This document shows, one piece after another, positions 1-7,311 of a stretch of 9,571 nucleotides of DNA (positions are counted from its first letter, which is position 1; each line of letters begins with the position of its first letter). The notes beneath the pieces were generated by a model that was not told the DNA's origin, did no database searches, and saw only the letters and a list, made by a program, of their open reading frames with translations. The stretch covers positions 1 to 9,571 of the forward strand of contig JACSSI010000139.1 of the NCBI GenBank assembly GCA_014879345.1, in the 5' to 3' direction. Position numbers and translations under genes: made by a program. The stretch is from Anaerolineae bacterium. Its GTDB lineage: Bacteria > Chloroflexota > Anaerolineae > Promineifilales > Promineifilaceae.

Positions 1-1089
1 TGCATAGGCGACGGCATCCATCGGCAATTCAACCGGCTTGCCCTGAAAAGATGACAACATGATTGCGTTCCCCAACGTGAGGGAGTTAATCCCCTCAACA
101 GCGGGGGCAACCAATACTTCATCATTCAATAGGGCATTGGCAAAATTCTCGATAATCAACTTATGCCCGGGCTGTCCGTGATGTTCGTAAGGGATATCGA
201 TCTTCCAGTTTTCAACACGTTTATGACCACTAACGGCCGTTTTAATATATTCAATTGATGACATGCGATTGCGATAGAAAGTGAGTTCGCCATTTTCAAA
301 AATCAGCTTGCCCTTCTCGCCCACAATTTCCAGGCGGTTAGTACCGGGTGATTCGGCCGTTGAAGTGATCAGATGGCCGATCATGCCATTTTCGTATTCG
401 AAATAGCCCGTGACTTCATCTTCAACTTCGATATTGTGGTATTTCCCGATGGACGCGAATCCGGTGACTCGTTTAGGCATGCCGACGAGCCATTGGAACA
501 GGTCTATATTGTGAGGACACTGGTTTAACAGAACACCCCCGCCTTCACCTTTCCAGGTGGCACGCCAGCCGCCGTTGTCATAATAGCTTTGGGTGCGGAA
601 CCAGTCGGTGATGATCCAGGTTGTGCGAATGAGTTTTCCAAGTTCACCTTCATCAATTAAAGATTTTATTTTCTTCCAGAAACCGTAAGTACGTTGCTGG
701 AACATGGCTGCGAAAAGCAAATTCGGATATTTCTCCAGGGCTTTTTCGTAAGCAGCAATCATCTCTTGCGCAGCTTGTACGTGAACAGCGATTGGCTTCT
801 CGGTCAATACATGGATGTCACGCTTAAAGGCTTCCATAGCAATCAGAGGGTGATCATAATGGGGGACAGCGATCAATACTGCGTCCAGTTTGGCTTCATC
901 AAACATTTTAGTCGTATCGTAAAAAGCTGGAACGCCATACATTTCCGCATATTTATCAGCTTTAGCACGATCACTATCACATATCGCGGCTAGTTCGGTA
1001 TTTTCAAGGGCGTCAATATCTATGGCATGATAATGCCCCATTGCACCCACGCCAATTAGCGCAAGTTTTATTTTTGAATTTGTCATCAT
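1..1089 (-). CDS. Gfo/Idh/MocA-family NAD(P)-dependent oxidoreductase, 3' end outside the window
   Basis: An open frame of 363 codons runs from the ATG at 1089 to the window edge without a stop. A Rossmann fold is visible at the N-terminus (GVGAMG, residues 13-18, followed by HYH), then the family's EKP motif (residues 97-99) and the substrate-side motif GGGVLLNQCPHNID (183-196) with the conserved His193. The last visible residues (EGINSLTLGNAIMLSS, then GKPVELPMD) resemble the usual C-terminal end of the family, so little is missing. Members oxidise or reduce sugars, inositols or sugar acids with NAD(P). A tandem ATG (1089 and 1086) follows an AGAGGA ribosome site; I chose the first because its spacing is 6. 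It lies 37 bases after the preceding oxidoreductase gene and is probably the last visible gene of the transport operon. The exact substrate cannot be read from sequence. Confidence 0.9.
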   Translation of the reverse strand, partial: MMTNSKIKLALIGVGAMGHYHAIDIDALENTELAAICDSDRAKADKYAEMYGVPAFYDTTKMFDEAKLDAVLIAVPHYDHPLIAMEAFKRDIHVLTEKPIAVHVQAAQEMIAAYEKALEKYPNLLFAAMFQQRTYGFWKKIKSLIDEGELGKLIRTTWIITDWFRTQSYYDNGGWRATWKGEGGGVLLNQCPHNIDLFQWLVGMPKRVTGFASIGKYHNIEVEDEVTGYFEYENGMIGHLITSTAESPGTNRLEIVGEKGKLIFENGELTFYRNRMSSIEYIKTAVSGHKRVENWKIDIPYEHHGQPGHKLIIENFANALLNDEVLVAPAVEGINSLTLGNAIMLSSFQGKPVELPMDAVAYA

Positions 1090-1126
1090 CTTTTATCCTC
1101 TGTTTTTGCTCAACACAAAAATTTTT

Positions 1127-2149
1127 TTACTTCAAATGACCAAGACGGTCAGCCATATTCTCAGCTTTGATTGCCAATTCCATTGTTAGGAAAGAATGAG
1201 CCTGAGTCATGGCCGTTTCGGTGCGGTTGATGATGTCGTACATCAACTGAGGCGCGTATGGCAGGGGAACATCCTTGCAATCTATGTATTCGGTACCTTT
1301 TTGATTGACGAGGAAGAGATGTTCATCACCAGGGCGACCAGCGATGTCGATGTATTTGCGGAGTTCGATGTAGCCTTCAGTACCGGTTATAAATAAACGG
1401 CCGTCTCCCCATACCCCCAATCCATCTGGCGTAAACCAATCCACTCGAATATAGCCAACCCCGCCCTCGCCACGCACCATTACATCGCCAAAATCTTCAA
1501 GTTCGGGATGTTCAGGGTGATGAAAGTTGGATACTTGAGCGGAAACGATCTCGGCCGTTTTTGAACCTGTAAAATGCAAAAACTGATCAAAGTTATGCGA
1601 CCCAATATCGGTCAGAATGCCGCCGTACTTTTCTTTGACAAAAAACCAGTCTGGTCGAGAATCCAGCCGCCGATGGTGGGGGCCGAGGCTTAGTGTTTGA
1701 ATCACTTTACCGATTGCGCCCGCTTGAATGAGTTCGTCTGCTTTGGCGGCGGCTCTGCTCCAAAACCGTTCGCTGTAACAAATTGAGTAGATTTGCCCTG
1801 TTTCTGCTTGTACGCGACGGACTTCTGCCAACTGTTCCAGGGTGATTAAGCCTGGCTTATCGACCATGTAGTCTTTGCCGTGCTGCATCACTTTGATGCC
1901 CATGGGGGCGCGTTCAACGGGAATGCCCGCGTTGAGTACCAATTGGATGCTTTCGTCCTCTAAAATTTCTTCGAGCGTGGCTGCACGTGGGATTTGTGGG
2001 TAAGCGGCTGAAAATTCAGCCGCTAGATCATCTTCTGGCGCAAAAAAGGAAACGGCTGTTGCCCCAGCATCCAGCATACTTTGAGTTTGTCCGTAAATGT
2101 GACCGTGATTAAGGCCAGTCACGGCAAAACGAATATTAGGTTGTGTCAT
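1127..2149 (-). CDS. Gfo/Idh/MocA-family oxidoreductase
   Basis: A 340-residue protein of normal length for the family. The N-terminal nucleotide-binding strand reads FAVTGLNHGHIYG (8-20), a divergent glycine motif in which Asn-His-Gly-His replaces the usual GxGxxG spacing. The catalytic-side motif is DKP (97-99) rather than the commoner EKP. The C-terminal motif YGGILTDIGSHNFDQF (175-190) keeps Asp181, His185 and Asp188. It is a cytoplasmic dehydrogenase or related enzyme acting on a polyol or sugar derivative. It differs clearly from the downstream paralogue, so the two probably catalyse different steps or act as a pair. A GGGAG ribosome site precedes the ATG. It is separated from the upstream permease gene by 74 bases and is most likely co-transcribed with it. 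Substrate unknown. Confidence 0.9.
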   Translation of the reverse strand: MTQPNIRFAVTGLNHGHIYGQTQSMLDAGATAVSFFAPEDDLAAEFSAAYPQIPRAATLEEILEDESIQLVLNAGIPVERAPMGIKVMQHGKDYMVDKPGLITLEQLAEVRRVQAETGQIYSICYSERFWSRAAAKADELIQAGAIGKVIQTLSLGPHHRRLDSRPDWFFVKEKYGGILTDIGSHNFDQFLHFTGSKTAEIVSAQVSNFHHPEHPELEDFGDVMVRGEGGVGYIRVDWFTPDGLGVWGDGRLFITGTEGYIELRKYIDIAGRPGDEHLFLVNQKGTEYIDCKDVPLPYAPQLMYDIINRTETAMTQAHSFLTMELAIKAENMADRLGHLK

Positions 2150-2223
2150 AATTGGATAACTCCCTCTTCAAAAATGGATATCAGCATCCCATTTTACATA
2201 CAAAATACAATAATCAGATATTA

Positions 2224-3279
2224 CTACATTTTGACTCCACTTGAAGCGATTCCAGTCGTAATATATCGTTGCAAGAAGATAAAAATAATTGTAATCGGCA
2301 AAAGCGCCAAAACCGACATAGCCAACAGATATTGCCATTGAATATCGAATTGACCCTGGAACATGTTCAAACCCATCTGTAGCGTAAACTTATCGGTTTG
2401 AGTCAGCACAACCAACGGCCATAAAAAGTCATTCCAGCGCCACATAACAGAGAAAATAGCCAGGACGGCAATCGCTGGTGAAGCTAATGGTAAGATTATC
2501 TGCCAATAAATCCGCCACTCAGAAGCCCCATCGATTCTGGCTGCATCGAGCAGGTCATCTGGTATTGTTAACATATATTGACGCAGCAGAAACACACCAG
2601 TTGGCGTCGCTACAGTAGGCAAAATGACACCAATCAACTTATTTGACCAACCTAACGTCGTAACGACCAAGAAATTGGGAACCAAGGTAACTGTCGTCGG
2701 GATCATCAACGTTCCAAGGATCAGTATGAACATGATATGACGTCCTCTAAAATCATATTTGCTCAATGCAAATGCCGCCAGGCTGTTAATAAACAAGGTG
2801 ATCAAGGTTGCTGACACTGTTACGATGACACTGTTTTTAAAAAAGGTGAAAAACTGAAATCGTTGTAATGGTTGAATGTAATTTTGCCATTGCAGGGCAA
2901 AGGATCGAACAGGTTCTGTCTGGTTCACATGAACCTTAATCAGTTCACCTGGGTTGACCGGATCAATGAACTGCGCTTCAATTCCAATTCGTCTAACTTG
3001 GGCCAATTCAGCAACCGTACCATCATCTAAAGTTACAGTGTAAAGGGACAAAGGTGAGTCATATCCTTCAACTTCCACCTTTTCATCCGCAGAAGGCAAA
3101 AAAGAGGGAGGGAAACGCTCCAATTCTGCTGCAGTTTTAAATGATGATACGGCACCCCAAAGCACAGGGCCAAACATAAGCAGGGTACCCAATCCTAAAT
3201 AAAGGTACATCAAGATATCGGCAATATGTAAACGATGTGTTCCCCGGGTACGAAATAGAAATTTTGTTGTGTTAGACAT
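2224..3279 (-). CDS. ABC transporter permease, MalG/AraQ-like carbohydrate type
   Basis: An inner-membrane channel subunit of a CUT1-type sugar importer. About six membrane segments are visible: near residues 21-45, 150-173, 180-205, 213-232, 264-282 and 317-338. The EAA loop that contacts the ATPase is DAARIDGASEWRIYW followed by ILPL (245-265). The protein has 351 residues; MalG-type permeases are usually about 270-300. The excess is a predicted extracytoplasmic insert between the first and second segments (about 63-125), rich in acidic and beta-prone residues (for example LYTVTLDDGTVAEL). The start lies 6 bases after the stop of the first permease gene, and its AGAGGA ribosome site overlaps the last codons of that gene, so the two are tightly coupled. 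It should pair with that permease and the binding lipoprotein. No ATPase gene is in the window. Confidence 0.94.
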   Translation of the reverse strand: MSNTTKFLFRTRGTHRLHIADILMYLYLGLGTLLMFGPVLWGAVSSFKTAAELERFPPSFLPSADEKVEVEGYDSPLSLYTVTLDDGTVAELAQVRRIGIEAQFIDPVNPGELIKVHVNQTEPVRSFALQWQNYIQPLQRFQFFTFFKNSVIVTVSATLITLFINSLAAFALSKYDFRGRHIMFILILGTLMIPTTVTLVPNFLVVTTLGWSNKLIGVILPTVATPTGVFLLRQYMLTIPDDLLDAARIDGASEWRIYWQIILPLASPAIAVLAIFSVMWRWNDFLWPLVVLTQTDKFTLQMGLNMFQGQFDIQWQYLLAMSVLALLPITIIFIFLQRYITTGIASSGVKM

Positions 3280-3285
3280 GTAATA

Positions 3286-4308
3286 TTATTCCTCTCCACT
3301 ACCAGTTACACGCATTTGGATGATTGTCAATATTACCAAAATGAGTCCTAATAGGATGGAAGCCGCAGCTGCCAAGCCGAAATTTTGTAGTGATGTCGCA
3401 AAACCAATATTGTAAATATATTGAACGATATATTGCGTTGCTGTGCCTGGCCCTCCCCCTGTCATCACAAAAACATGGTCAAAGACCTGTACTGCACGAA
3501 TAAAAGTTAATACCAAGACAACGATGAGAGATGGCTTCAATAACGGCAATGTGATATGACGGAAAGAGGCTCCCCTTCCAGCCCCGTCAATTTTTGCAGC
3601 TTCATACAAGGTGTTGGGAATGGCTTGTAAACCCGCCAAAACGATCAATGTATAGAAACCTACTTTGGCCCAGACGCCAATAAAGATGACCCAAAAACGA
3701 GACCAGTTAGCGTCTAGCAAAAAGTTGATGGGCTCAAAGCCAAATGGAGTGAGACTTGCATTGAGAATACCCTCACGTTGTAAAATCCATTTCCACAGCA
3801 AAGCGATAACTACCGAGGATAGTAATGTGGGGTAGAAAAACACACTGCGAAAAAATCCACGTCCTTTTATATTTTGGTTGAGAATTACAGCTGTCAGAAC
3901 TGAGAAAATCAAAATGGCGCCAACTTCAAATATAACGTACCAAATTGTATTCTGAAGACCACGCCAGAATAGATCGGCTCGACAAGAATTGGGGTCGAGG
4001 TAATTTCCACATTCTAACAAGATGTCAAAATTTCCAGTACCAACAGGAAACCGATCCTGGGGAAGTGGCTTGACACCTCCGGTAAATGCGTAGTAAAAAT
4101 TGATAAGTAGTGGCAAAAGGGAGAACATGGCAAAAAATACCATATTCGGCAAGACAAATATGTATGCCATACCTTGAATACCGACTCGTCTCTGGATAAA
4201 ATCCATAAACAAATCGCTTATATTCATCAATAAGTGCAACAAGCCTGTTATTGGTAATAGCAAAAGCTGGGGGATTTTTTTCGGCTTTTGGGTGATTGTT
4301 TCTGACAT
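3286..4308 (-). CDS. ABC transporter permease, MalF/UgpA-like carbohydrate type
   Basis: The partner membrane subunit of a CUT1 sugar importer, 340 residues. It has an extended, partly amphipathic N-terminus (1-45) and about six membrane segments, near 46-71, 118-143, 154-175, 204-226, 258-276 and 308-331. The EAA loop is EAAKIDGAGRGASFR followed by HITLPL (236-256). The TGGGPGTAT stretch (283-291) is characteristic of MalF-type subunits. The first extracytoplasmic loop holds two cysteines (100 and 109) that could form a disulfide; that is only a possibility. It is the second gene of the operon, separated from the lipoprotein gene by 195 bases with strong hairpins. Its AGGA ribosome site lies 7-8 bases before the ATG, partly inside a small inverted repeat. 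Confidence 0.94.
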   Translation of the reverse strand: MSETITQKPKKIPQLLLLPITGLLHLLMNISDLFMDFIQRRVGIQGMAYIFVLPNMVFFAMFSLLPLLINFYYAFTGGVKPLPQDRFPVGTGNFDILLECGNYLDPNSCRADLFWRGLQNTIWYVIFEVGAILIFSVLTAVILNQNIKGRGFFRSVFFYPTLLSSVVIALLWKWILQREGILNASLTPFGFEPINFLLDANWSRFWVIFIGVWAKVGFYTLIVLAGLQAIPNTLYEAAKIDGAGRGASFRHITLPLLKPSLIVVLVLTFIRAVQVFDHVFVMTGGGPGTATQYIVQYIYNIGFATSLQNFGLAAAASILLGLILVILTIIQMRVTGSGEE

Positions 4309-4317
4309 AAAAGTATT

Positions 4318-4329
4318 CCTAAAATTAGG
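4318..4329 (-). promoter_or_regulatory. Small inverted repeat covering the permease ribosome binding site
   Basis: The minus strand reads CCTAATTTTAGG, a 5+5 bp inverted repeat with a 2-base centre; a 4-bp stem with a 4-base loop is the physically possible form. Its right arm contains the AGG of the AGGA ribosome site for the permease starting at 4308. In RNA it could weakly hide that site. The stem is short, so any effect would be modest. Confidence 0.35.
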
Positions 4330-4330
4330 T

Positions 4331-4378
4331 AATCGGCAAGGAGTTTTCAGAAATAAATTATGCGAAGCCTTGCCGATT
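4331..4378 (-). repeat. Intercistronic stem-loop II (11-bp perfect arms)
   Basis: AATCGGCAAGG (4331-4341) and CCTTGCCGATT (4368-4378) are perfect reverse complements with a 26-base loop. The stem lies in the leader of the first permease cistron, about 23 bases upstream of its start codon. No T-run follows in the minus direction, so it is not a simple terminator. It may stabilise or insulate part of the polycistronic mRNA. Confidence 0.6.
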
Positions 4379-4451
4379 TCTTCGGGGAAACTGCAGATTT
4401 GAGCATTACGGTTGTCCGGAAATTTTCTGCGGTTTACCCAATATCAGAGAA

Positions 4452-4489
4452 ATGAGGAGGTCGTAAGTGAATCATTACGACCTCCTCAT
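4452..4489 (-). repeat. Intercistronic stem-loop I (15-bp perfect arms) just after the binding-protein gene
   Basis: ATGAGGAGGTCGTAA (4452-4466) and TTACGACCTCCTCAT (4475-4489) are exact reverse complements with an 8-base loop. In the minus direction the stem begins 14 bases after the lipoprotein stop codon and is followed by TTTCTC, too weak a U-run for an efficient intrinsic terminator. Stable hairpins at this place, as after malE in enteric bacteria, protect the upstream message from 3' exonucleases or partly terminate transcription. Either would give more binding protein than permease. The structure is seen; the function is inferred. Confidence 0.75.
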
Positions 4490-4503
4490 GGTACTTTACG
4501 TTA

Positions 4504-5934
4504 CTATTCCCCGGTTGCAGCTAAGCCTTCGTCAACGTCAGCTTGTATGCGCTCAATTGCCTCATCTAAACTCAATTCGCCGACAATTGCTTGTGTTAAG
4601 CGATCACGAATAGAGTTGAAAAGAAGCGAGTTATATTTATAGCCTTGCAATTCGTATGTGAGTGGAGCAAGCTTACTTGTCTGGTTGCCAAAAACTGTGT
4701 AGGCATTAAGTGCTTGGGGTAGATCTGTTTCATATGCAATGCCTGATTCAATCAGACCCTCATGTTGAGGAATATAATTAGCACGGGCTGCCCACTCGCC
4801 GTAATTTTCCTCGGCAGCTAAAAACTCCATCAAACGAGTTACCTGTTCAGGGTATTGGGTTGCCGCAATACCTACGATTACAGAGCCACCTGGCATACCG
4901 GAGCAAGCAGCAGGCCCACAGGGGTTCGGAACAGCCTCCCAATCAAAGGCATCACCAATTTGATCGGTAAATGGACCTATTTGCCAATTCCCAGTCATAT
5001 ATAAAACCAAATTGCTGTTCACAAATTCGGCACGCGCATCCTGGTAAGAATCGCCACCCGCCCATACATCAAGCGGCATTGTGCCATCGGCATGCCAATC
5101 GATCATCAACTGAGCCATTCGACGGAAGCCTTCATCGTCAATTGTTGGATATCCTTCTTCATTAAAAAATTGTGCGCCTTGACTAACAGCAGGCCCAGCG
5201 AATCTGTGCCCGCTTCGATCCATTGCCATTGCGTAATCAACGCCTGTGGCATCACGGACCTGTCGTGCGGCTTCTGCCCATTCTTCCCAGGTGACTTCAT
5301 CGGAGGTATCACTGGGAACCGCCACACCAGCCTGTTCGAAAAGGGTGCGATTGATGAATGGCCCTGTTACTGTTACGTCAGAGTAGATACCATTGATCTC
5401 ATCGAGGCCATCAGGGTTGGTGGCATTAATCGTTGTCTGCATATTTTCTTCCCAGTAGCCTGGGTCAGTTAAGTAGGGGCGCATATCCAGGTAATATTCT
5501 GACAATCCACCAATATCGGTTACTTTAGCAATATCTGGGCCATCTCCTGTTTGAAGTTGAAGGGGGAGACTCTCCATAATTGTGGAGAGAGGGACATTAT
5601 CAAGGATGACATTGATGTCTGGGTTCTCAGATTCAAACCGGTCTAACAAATCTTCCATTACCACAGAAGCATCGATGGGCAGTTCGCCCATGAAGCGGAT
5701 GTCAACCTGTTCTGCAGCAACTTCTACTTGCCGAGTGACTTCAACTTCGACTTCTGTTTCAACCTGTCTGGTTACTTCAACTTCAACTTCTACCGGCACT
5801 TCTTTTTCAACCTCTACTGTTTCAACAACTGTAATGACTTCGGGCTCAGCGGAGCCACAGGCTGCAAGAAACAATAAAAGGCCAACTAATGAGACTGTCA
5901 GCATCAACTTTTTAACATCATTTTTTATCTTCAT
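4504..5934 (-). CDS. Extracellular carbohydrate-binding lipoprotein of an ABC importer
   Basis: A solute-binding protein of the family-1 sugar type, 476 residues. The signal peptide has a Lys-rich start (MKIKNDVKK), a hydrophobic core (10-24) and a lipobox LAAC, so Cys26 should be lipidated and hold the protein on the outside of the membrane. A Val/Glu-rich linker with two EVEVEVTRQVE units follows (about 31-75). The binding domain starts near VDIRFMGELP (77 on), with QTGDGPDIAKV, VTWEEWAEAARQV and a C-terminal helical region ending SLDEAIERIQADVDEGLA, all usual for this family. It is the first gene of the transport operon. The AAAAGGAG ribosome site at about 5943-5950 precedes the ATG by 9 bases. 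The ligand is not readable; the divergent rhamnosidase suggests a rhamnose-containing glycoside or oligosaccharide. Confidence 0.94.
   Translation of the reverse strand: MKIKNDVKKLMLTVSLVGLLLFLAACGSAEPEVITVVETVEVEKEVPVEVEVEVTRQVETEVEVEVTRQVEVAAEQVDIRFMGELPIDASVVMEDLLDRFESENPDINVILDNVPLSTIMESLPLQLQTGDGPDIAKVTDIGGLSEYYLDMRPYLTDPGYWEENMQTTINATNPDGLDEINGIYSDVTVTGPFINRTLFEQAGVAVPSDTSDEVTWEEWAEAARQVRDATGVDYAMAMDRSGHRFAGPAVSQGAQFFNEEGYPTIDDEGFRRMAQLMIDWHADGTMPLDVWAGGDSYQDARAEFVNSNLVLYMTGNWQIGPFTDQIGDAFDWEAVPNPCGPAACSGMPGGSVIVGIAATQYPEQVTRLMEFLAAEENYGEWAARANYIPQHEGLIESGIAYETDLPQALNAYTVFGNQTSKLAPLTYELQGYKYNSLLFNSIRDRLTQAIVGELSLDEAIERIQADVDEGLAATGE
5722..5790 (-). repeat. Repeated linker units in the lipoprotein
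   Basis: This stretch encodes two copies of EVEVEVTRQVE (residues 49-59 and 61-71) separated by one Thr, within a longer Val/Glu linker (31-75). The two DNA copies differ at synonymous positions, so this is not a fresh duplication. The linker probably spaces the binding domain from the lipid-anchored N-terminus. Confidence 0.8.
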
Positions 5935-6122
5935 GCGGTTCTACTCCTTTTGGGGTTTATGTTTGGGATTCTTTAAATAAAAACAAAACTATTTCACTTC
6001 TCCATACCATCTCCTTTTGCGCTTTGTTTTGCACCTTAATGAATGAACCCAAACCCCTGCTTGCGATCCCATATTAGTTGTGTTACCGTTTCGCTTGGTT
6101 CGGAAAGCAACAAGGGCTAATT

Positions 6123-6145
6123 TTGCTTGTATACATAACAAGCAA
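6123..6145. promoter_or_regulatory. Palindromic operator-like site upstream of the transport operon
   Basis: TTGCTTGT (6123-6130) and ACAAGCAA (6138-6145) are perfect 8-bp inverted arms around a 7-base AT-rich spacer. It lies about 190 bases before the lipoprotein start, next to a minus-strand TTGTCA box, where an operator would be expected. Its half-site is T/G rich like that at 7312-7335, but the arm orientation and spacing differ. It may therefore bind the LacI-type protein weakly, or a different regulator. Confidence 0.45.
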
Positions 6146-6180
6146 GGTGACAAAACTTGAGTGCGCTCATATTCCGACTA

Positions 6181-6232
6181 GTGTAGGGCTCTTGATTTCT
6201 TGACAGGATGGAAGAGTCCTACGCTTTTTTTT
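6181..6232 (+). terminator. Rho-independent terminator-like hairpin, plus direction
   Basis: GTGTAGGGCTCTT (6181-6193) pairs with AAGAGTCCTACGC (6212-6224), giving a 13-bp stem with two G-U wobbles in plus-strand RNA and an 18-base loop, followed directly by eight Ts (6225-6232). Read on the minus strand, the same two wobbles become A-C mismatches and no U-run follows. The element is therefore oriented for plus-strand transcripts, although no plus-strand gene lies upstream. It sits just past the 3' end of the regulator gene. Confidence 0.65.
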
Positions 6233-6245
6233 GATAATCAATGGT

Positions 6246-7283
6246 TCAGTTATGTACCAAAGATCTACAGGAAGCCCCTTTTATCAATTGGCTACAGACG
6301 ATTAAGTTTCCATGACATAGGCTTTCGTTTTCAATTTGCCTCAACAACAATTCTGCTGCCAGATAGCCAACTTCAAAATGAGGAACCTGAACCGTCGTTA
6401 ATGTAGGCAAGCCTGAGGGGGTATCTTCAGAGCCGTCTAGCCCGATGATGGAAATATCTTTGGGGACATCAAGCCCCATATCAACAGCACCTTGAATCGC
6501 TTGGTTCGCTCTTTCATCATGAATGGCAAAGATGGCGGTAATTTCTGGGTGCTGGGTTAAAAGTTTTTTTGTGGCATCTGTGCCGTTATCTCCCAACATG
6601 ATCCAATCTTCGTTTATTGTCTGGTTAAGCTGCTGCATTTTTTGACGATAGCAGGATAGACGAACATCAAACCATTCATACGCTTGGTCACTCTTGTTAG
6701 CTAAGAAGGCGATTTTGCGATGGCCTAATTGGGCAAGGTGATCAAGAGCAGTTTGGGCCTGTTGATGATGATTTTGACCGACTGTGCTGATGGGGAGGTC
6801 GGGCCAGTTGCGACTAAGCACAACAAGAGGGATTTGTAATTCAATGGCTCGATGCATAAGCTGGCTGTCCCGCTTAAACCCGGCGCCCATCAGTATTAAC
6901 CCATCTGATGGGGTGTTTTTGTCTGTGAGAATATGGGTCTCTAAATTTGCCAGATCACCCTTATGATAGCCGTTGATGGCTGTGATGTTGATGTTGGCCT
7001 GTTGGGCAAAATTGCGAATGCCTTGCAGGTAGTTGACAAAGAGACCATACACATTGTTGTATGTTTCCTGGCCGACATGGTGAATGACCGTGAAGTTTTT
7101 TTGTTGGTTTTGGGGTGTGCGCATGGGACGACGTTCGGGCAGGCTATACCCTAATTCTTCGGCAGTTTTTAAAACGGCCGTTTTCATCTCTTCCGAAACA
7201 CCAGGCTTGTCATTCAAGACAAATGAGACAGTGCTCTTTGATACCCCCGCTTTACGGGCGACATCTTCCATTGTTGGTTGCAT
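6246..7283 (-). CDS. LacI-family transcriptional regulator
   Basis: 345 residues from my chosen start. The N-terminal helix-turn-helix reads TMEDVARKAGVSKSTVSFVLN (residues 4-24), followed by the hinge region ending EELGY (about 42-46). The rest is a periplasmic-binding-protein-like effector domain with typical blocks: GLILMGAG, GHRKIAFLA, TAIFAIHDERANQAI, DISIIGLDGSEDT and LTTVQVPHFEVG. I prefer the ATG at 7283 over the upstream ATG at 7310: AGAGGA sits 5 bases before it, and LacI proteins normally begin two to five residues before this helix. The longer form would add nine residues. It is divergent from the rhamnosidase, lies just upstream of the transport operon in the same direction, and probably controls both. 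A palindrome at 7312-7335 in its leader suggests self-regulation. The effector is probably a rhamnose derivative or rhamnoside, by context only. Confidence 0.95.
   Translation of the reverse strand: MQPTMEDVARKAGVSKSTVSFVLNDKPGVSEEMKTAVLKTAEELGYSLPERRPMRTPQNQQKNFTVIHHVGQETYNNVYGLFVNYLQGIRNFAQQANINITAINGYHKGDLANLETHILTDKNTPSDGLILMGAGFKRDSQLMHRAIELQIPLVVLSRNWPDLPISTVGQNHHQQAQTALDHLAQLGHRKIAFLANKSDQAYEWFDVRLSCYRQKMQQLNQTINEDWIMLGDNGTDATKKLLTQHPEITAIFAIHDERANQAIQGAVDMGLDVPKDISIIGLDGSEDTPSGLPTLTTVQVPHFEVGYLAAELLLRQIENESLCHGNLIVCSQLIKGASCRSLVHN
7171..7184. repeat. Copy of an over-represented palindrome (AAAACGGCCGTTTT)
   Basis: This is the longest of four exact ACGGCCGT sites; the others are at 233-240, 1397-1404 and 8609-8616. 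Shorter relatives are CGGCCGTT at 354-361 and 1552-1559 and GGCCGTTT at 1211-1218. The sites lie inside genes on both strands, with A-runs before and T-runs after. A given 8-mer is expected about 0.15 times in 9.6 kb at equal base frequencies. This one lies in the LacI-type coding region. Confidence 0.7.
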
Positions 7284-7288
7284 CTCTA

Positions 7289-7294
7289 TCCTCT
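7289..7294 (-). promoter_or_regulatory. Ribosome binding site that sets the LacI-type start
   Basis: AGAGGA on the minus strand lies 5 bases before the ATG at 7283. Nothing comparable precedes the in-frame ATG at 7310, where a palindrome occupies the upstream bases. This decides the start in favour of 7283. Confidence 0.75.
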
Positions 7295-7311
7295 TCTCGA
7301 ACAAACTCATT

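Larger units (their letters stand above)
5935..6245. other. Intergenic region between the regulator gene and the transport operon
   Basis: These 311 bases hold no convincing gene. In order on the plus strand they contain: the lipoprotein ribosome site AAAAGGAG (minus, about 5943-5950); a second ribosome-site-like AAGGAG (minus, 6011-6016) in front of a 3-codon ORF; a minus-strand TAATAT (6071-6076) as a possible -10 box with no good -35; an 8+8 bp palindrome (6123-6145); a minus-strand TTGTCA (6148-6153) with no -10 at normal spacing; and a plus-facing terminator-like hairpin (6181-6232). The promoter of the lipoprotein operon should lie here, but I could not place it with confidence. Confidence 0.6.

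Noticed and set aside
694..993. Plus-strand 99-residue frame
   Set aside because: It is antisense to the well-supported oxidoreductase at 1-1089, with no family resemblance.
2003..2024. Perfect 10+10 bp palindrome (AGCGGCTGAA arms, 2-base centre)
   Set aside because: It lies inside the oxidoreductase coding sequence at residues encoding EFSAAY. Codon choice can create it, and no regulatory role is implied.
2170..2195. Weak stem AAAATGG/CCATTTT between the second permease and the oxidoreductase gene
   Set aside because: Only 7 mostly A-T pairs with an 11-base loop; too weak to call a terminator or attenuator.
5582..5980. Plus-strand 132-residue frame rich in Ser and Thr
   Set aside because: It is the antisense shadow of the Val/Glu linker and signal peptide of the lipoprotein; the composition simply mirrors those codons.
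6025..6120. Short plus-strand ORFs in the intergenic region (12 and 25 codons)
   Set aside because: They have no ribosome site and no recognisable sequence, and are of the length expected by chance.
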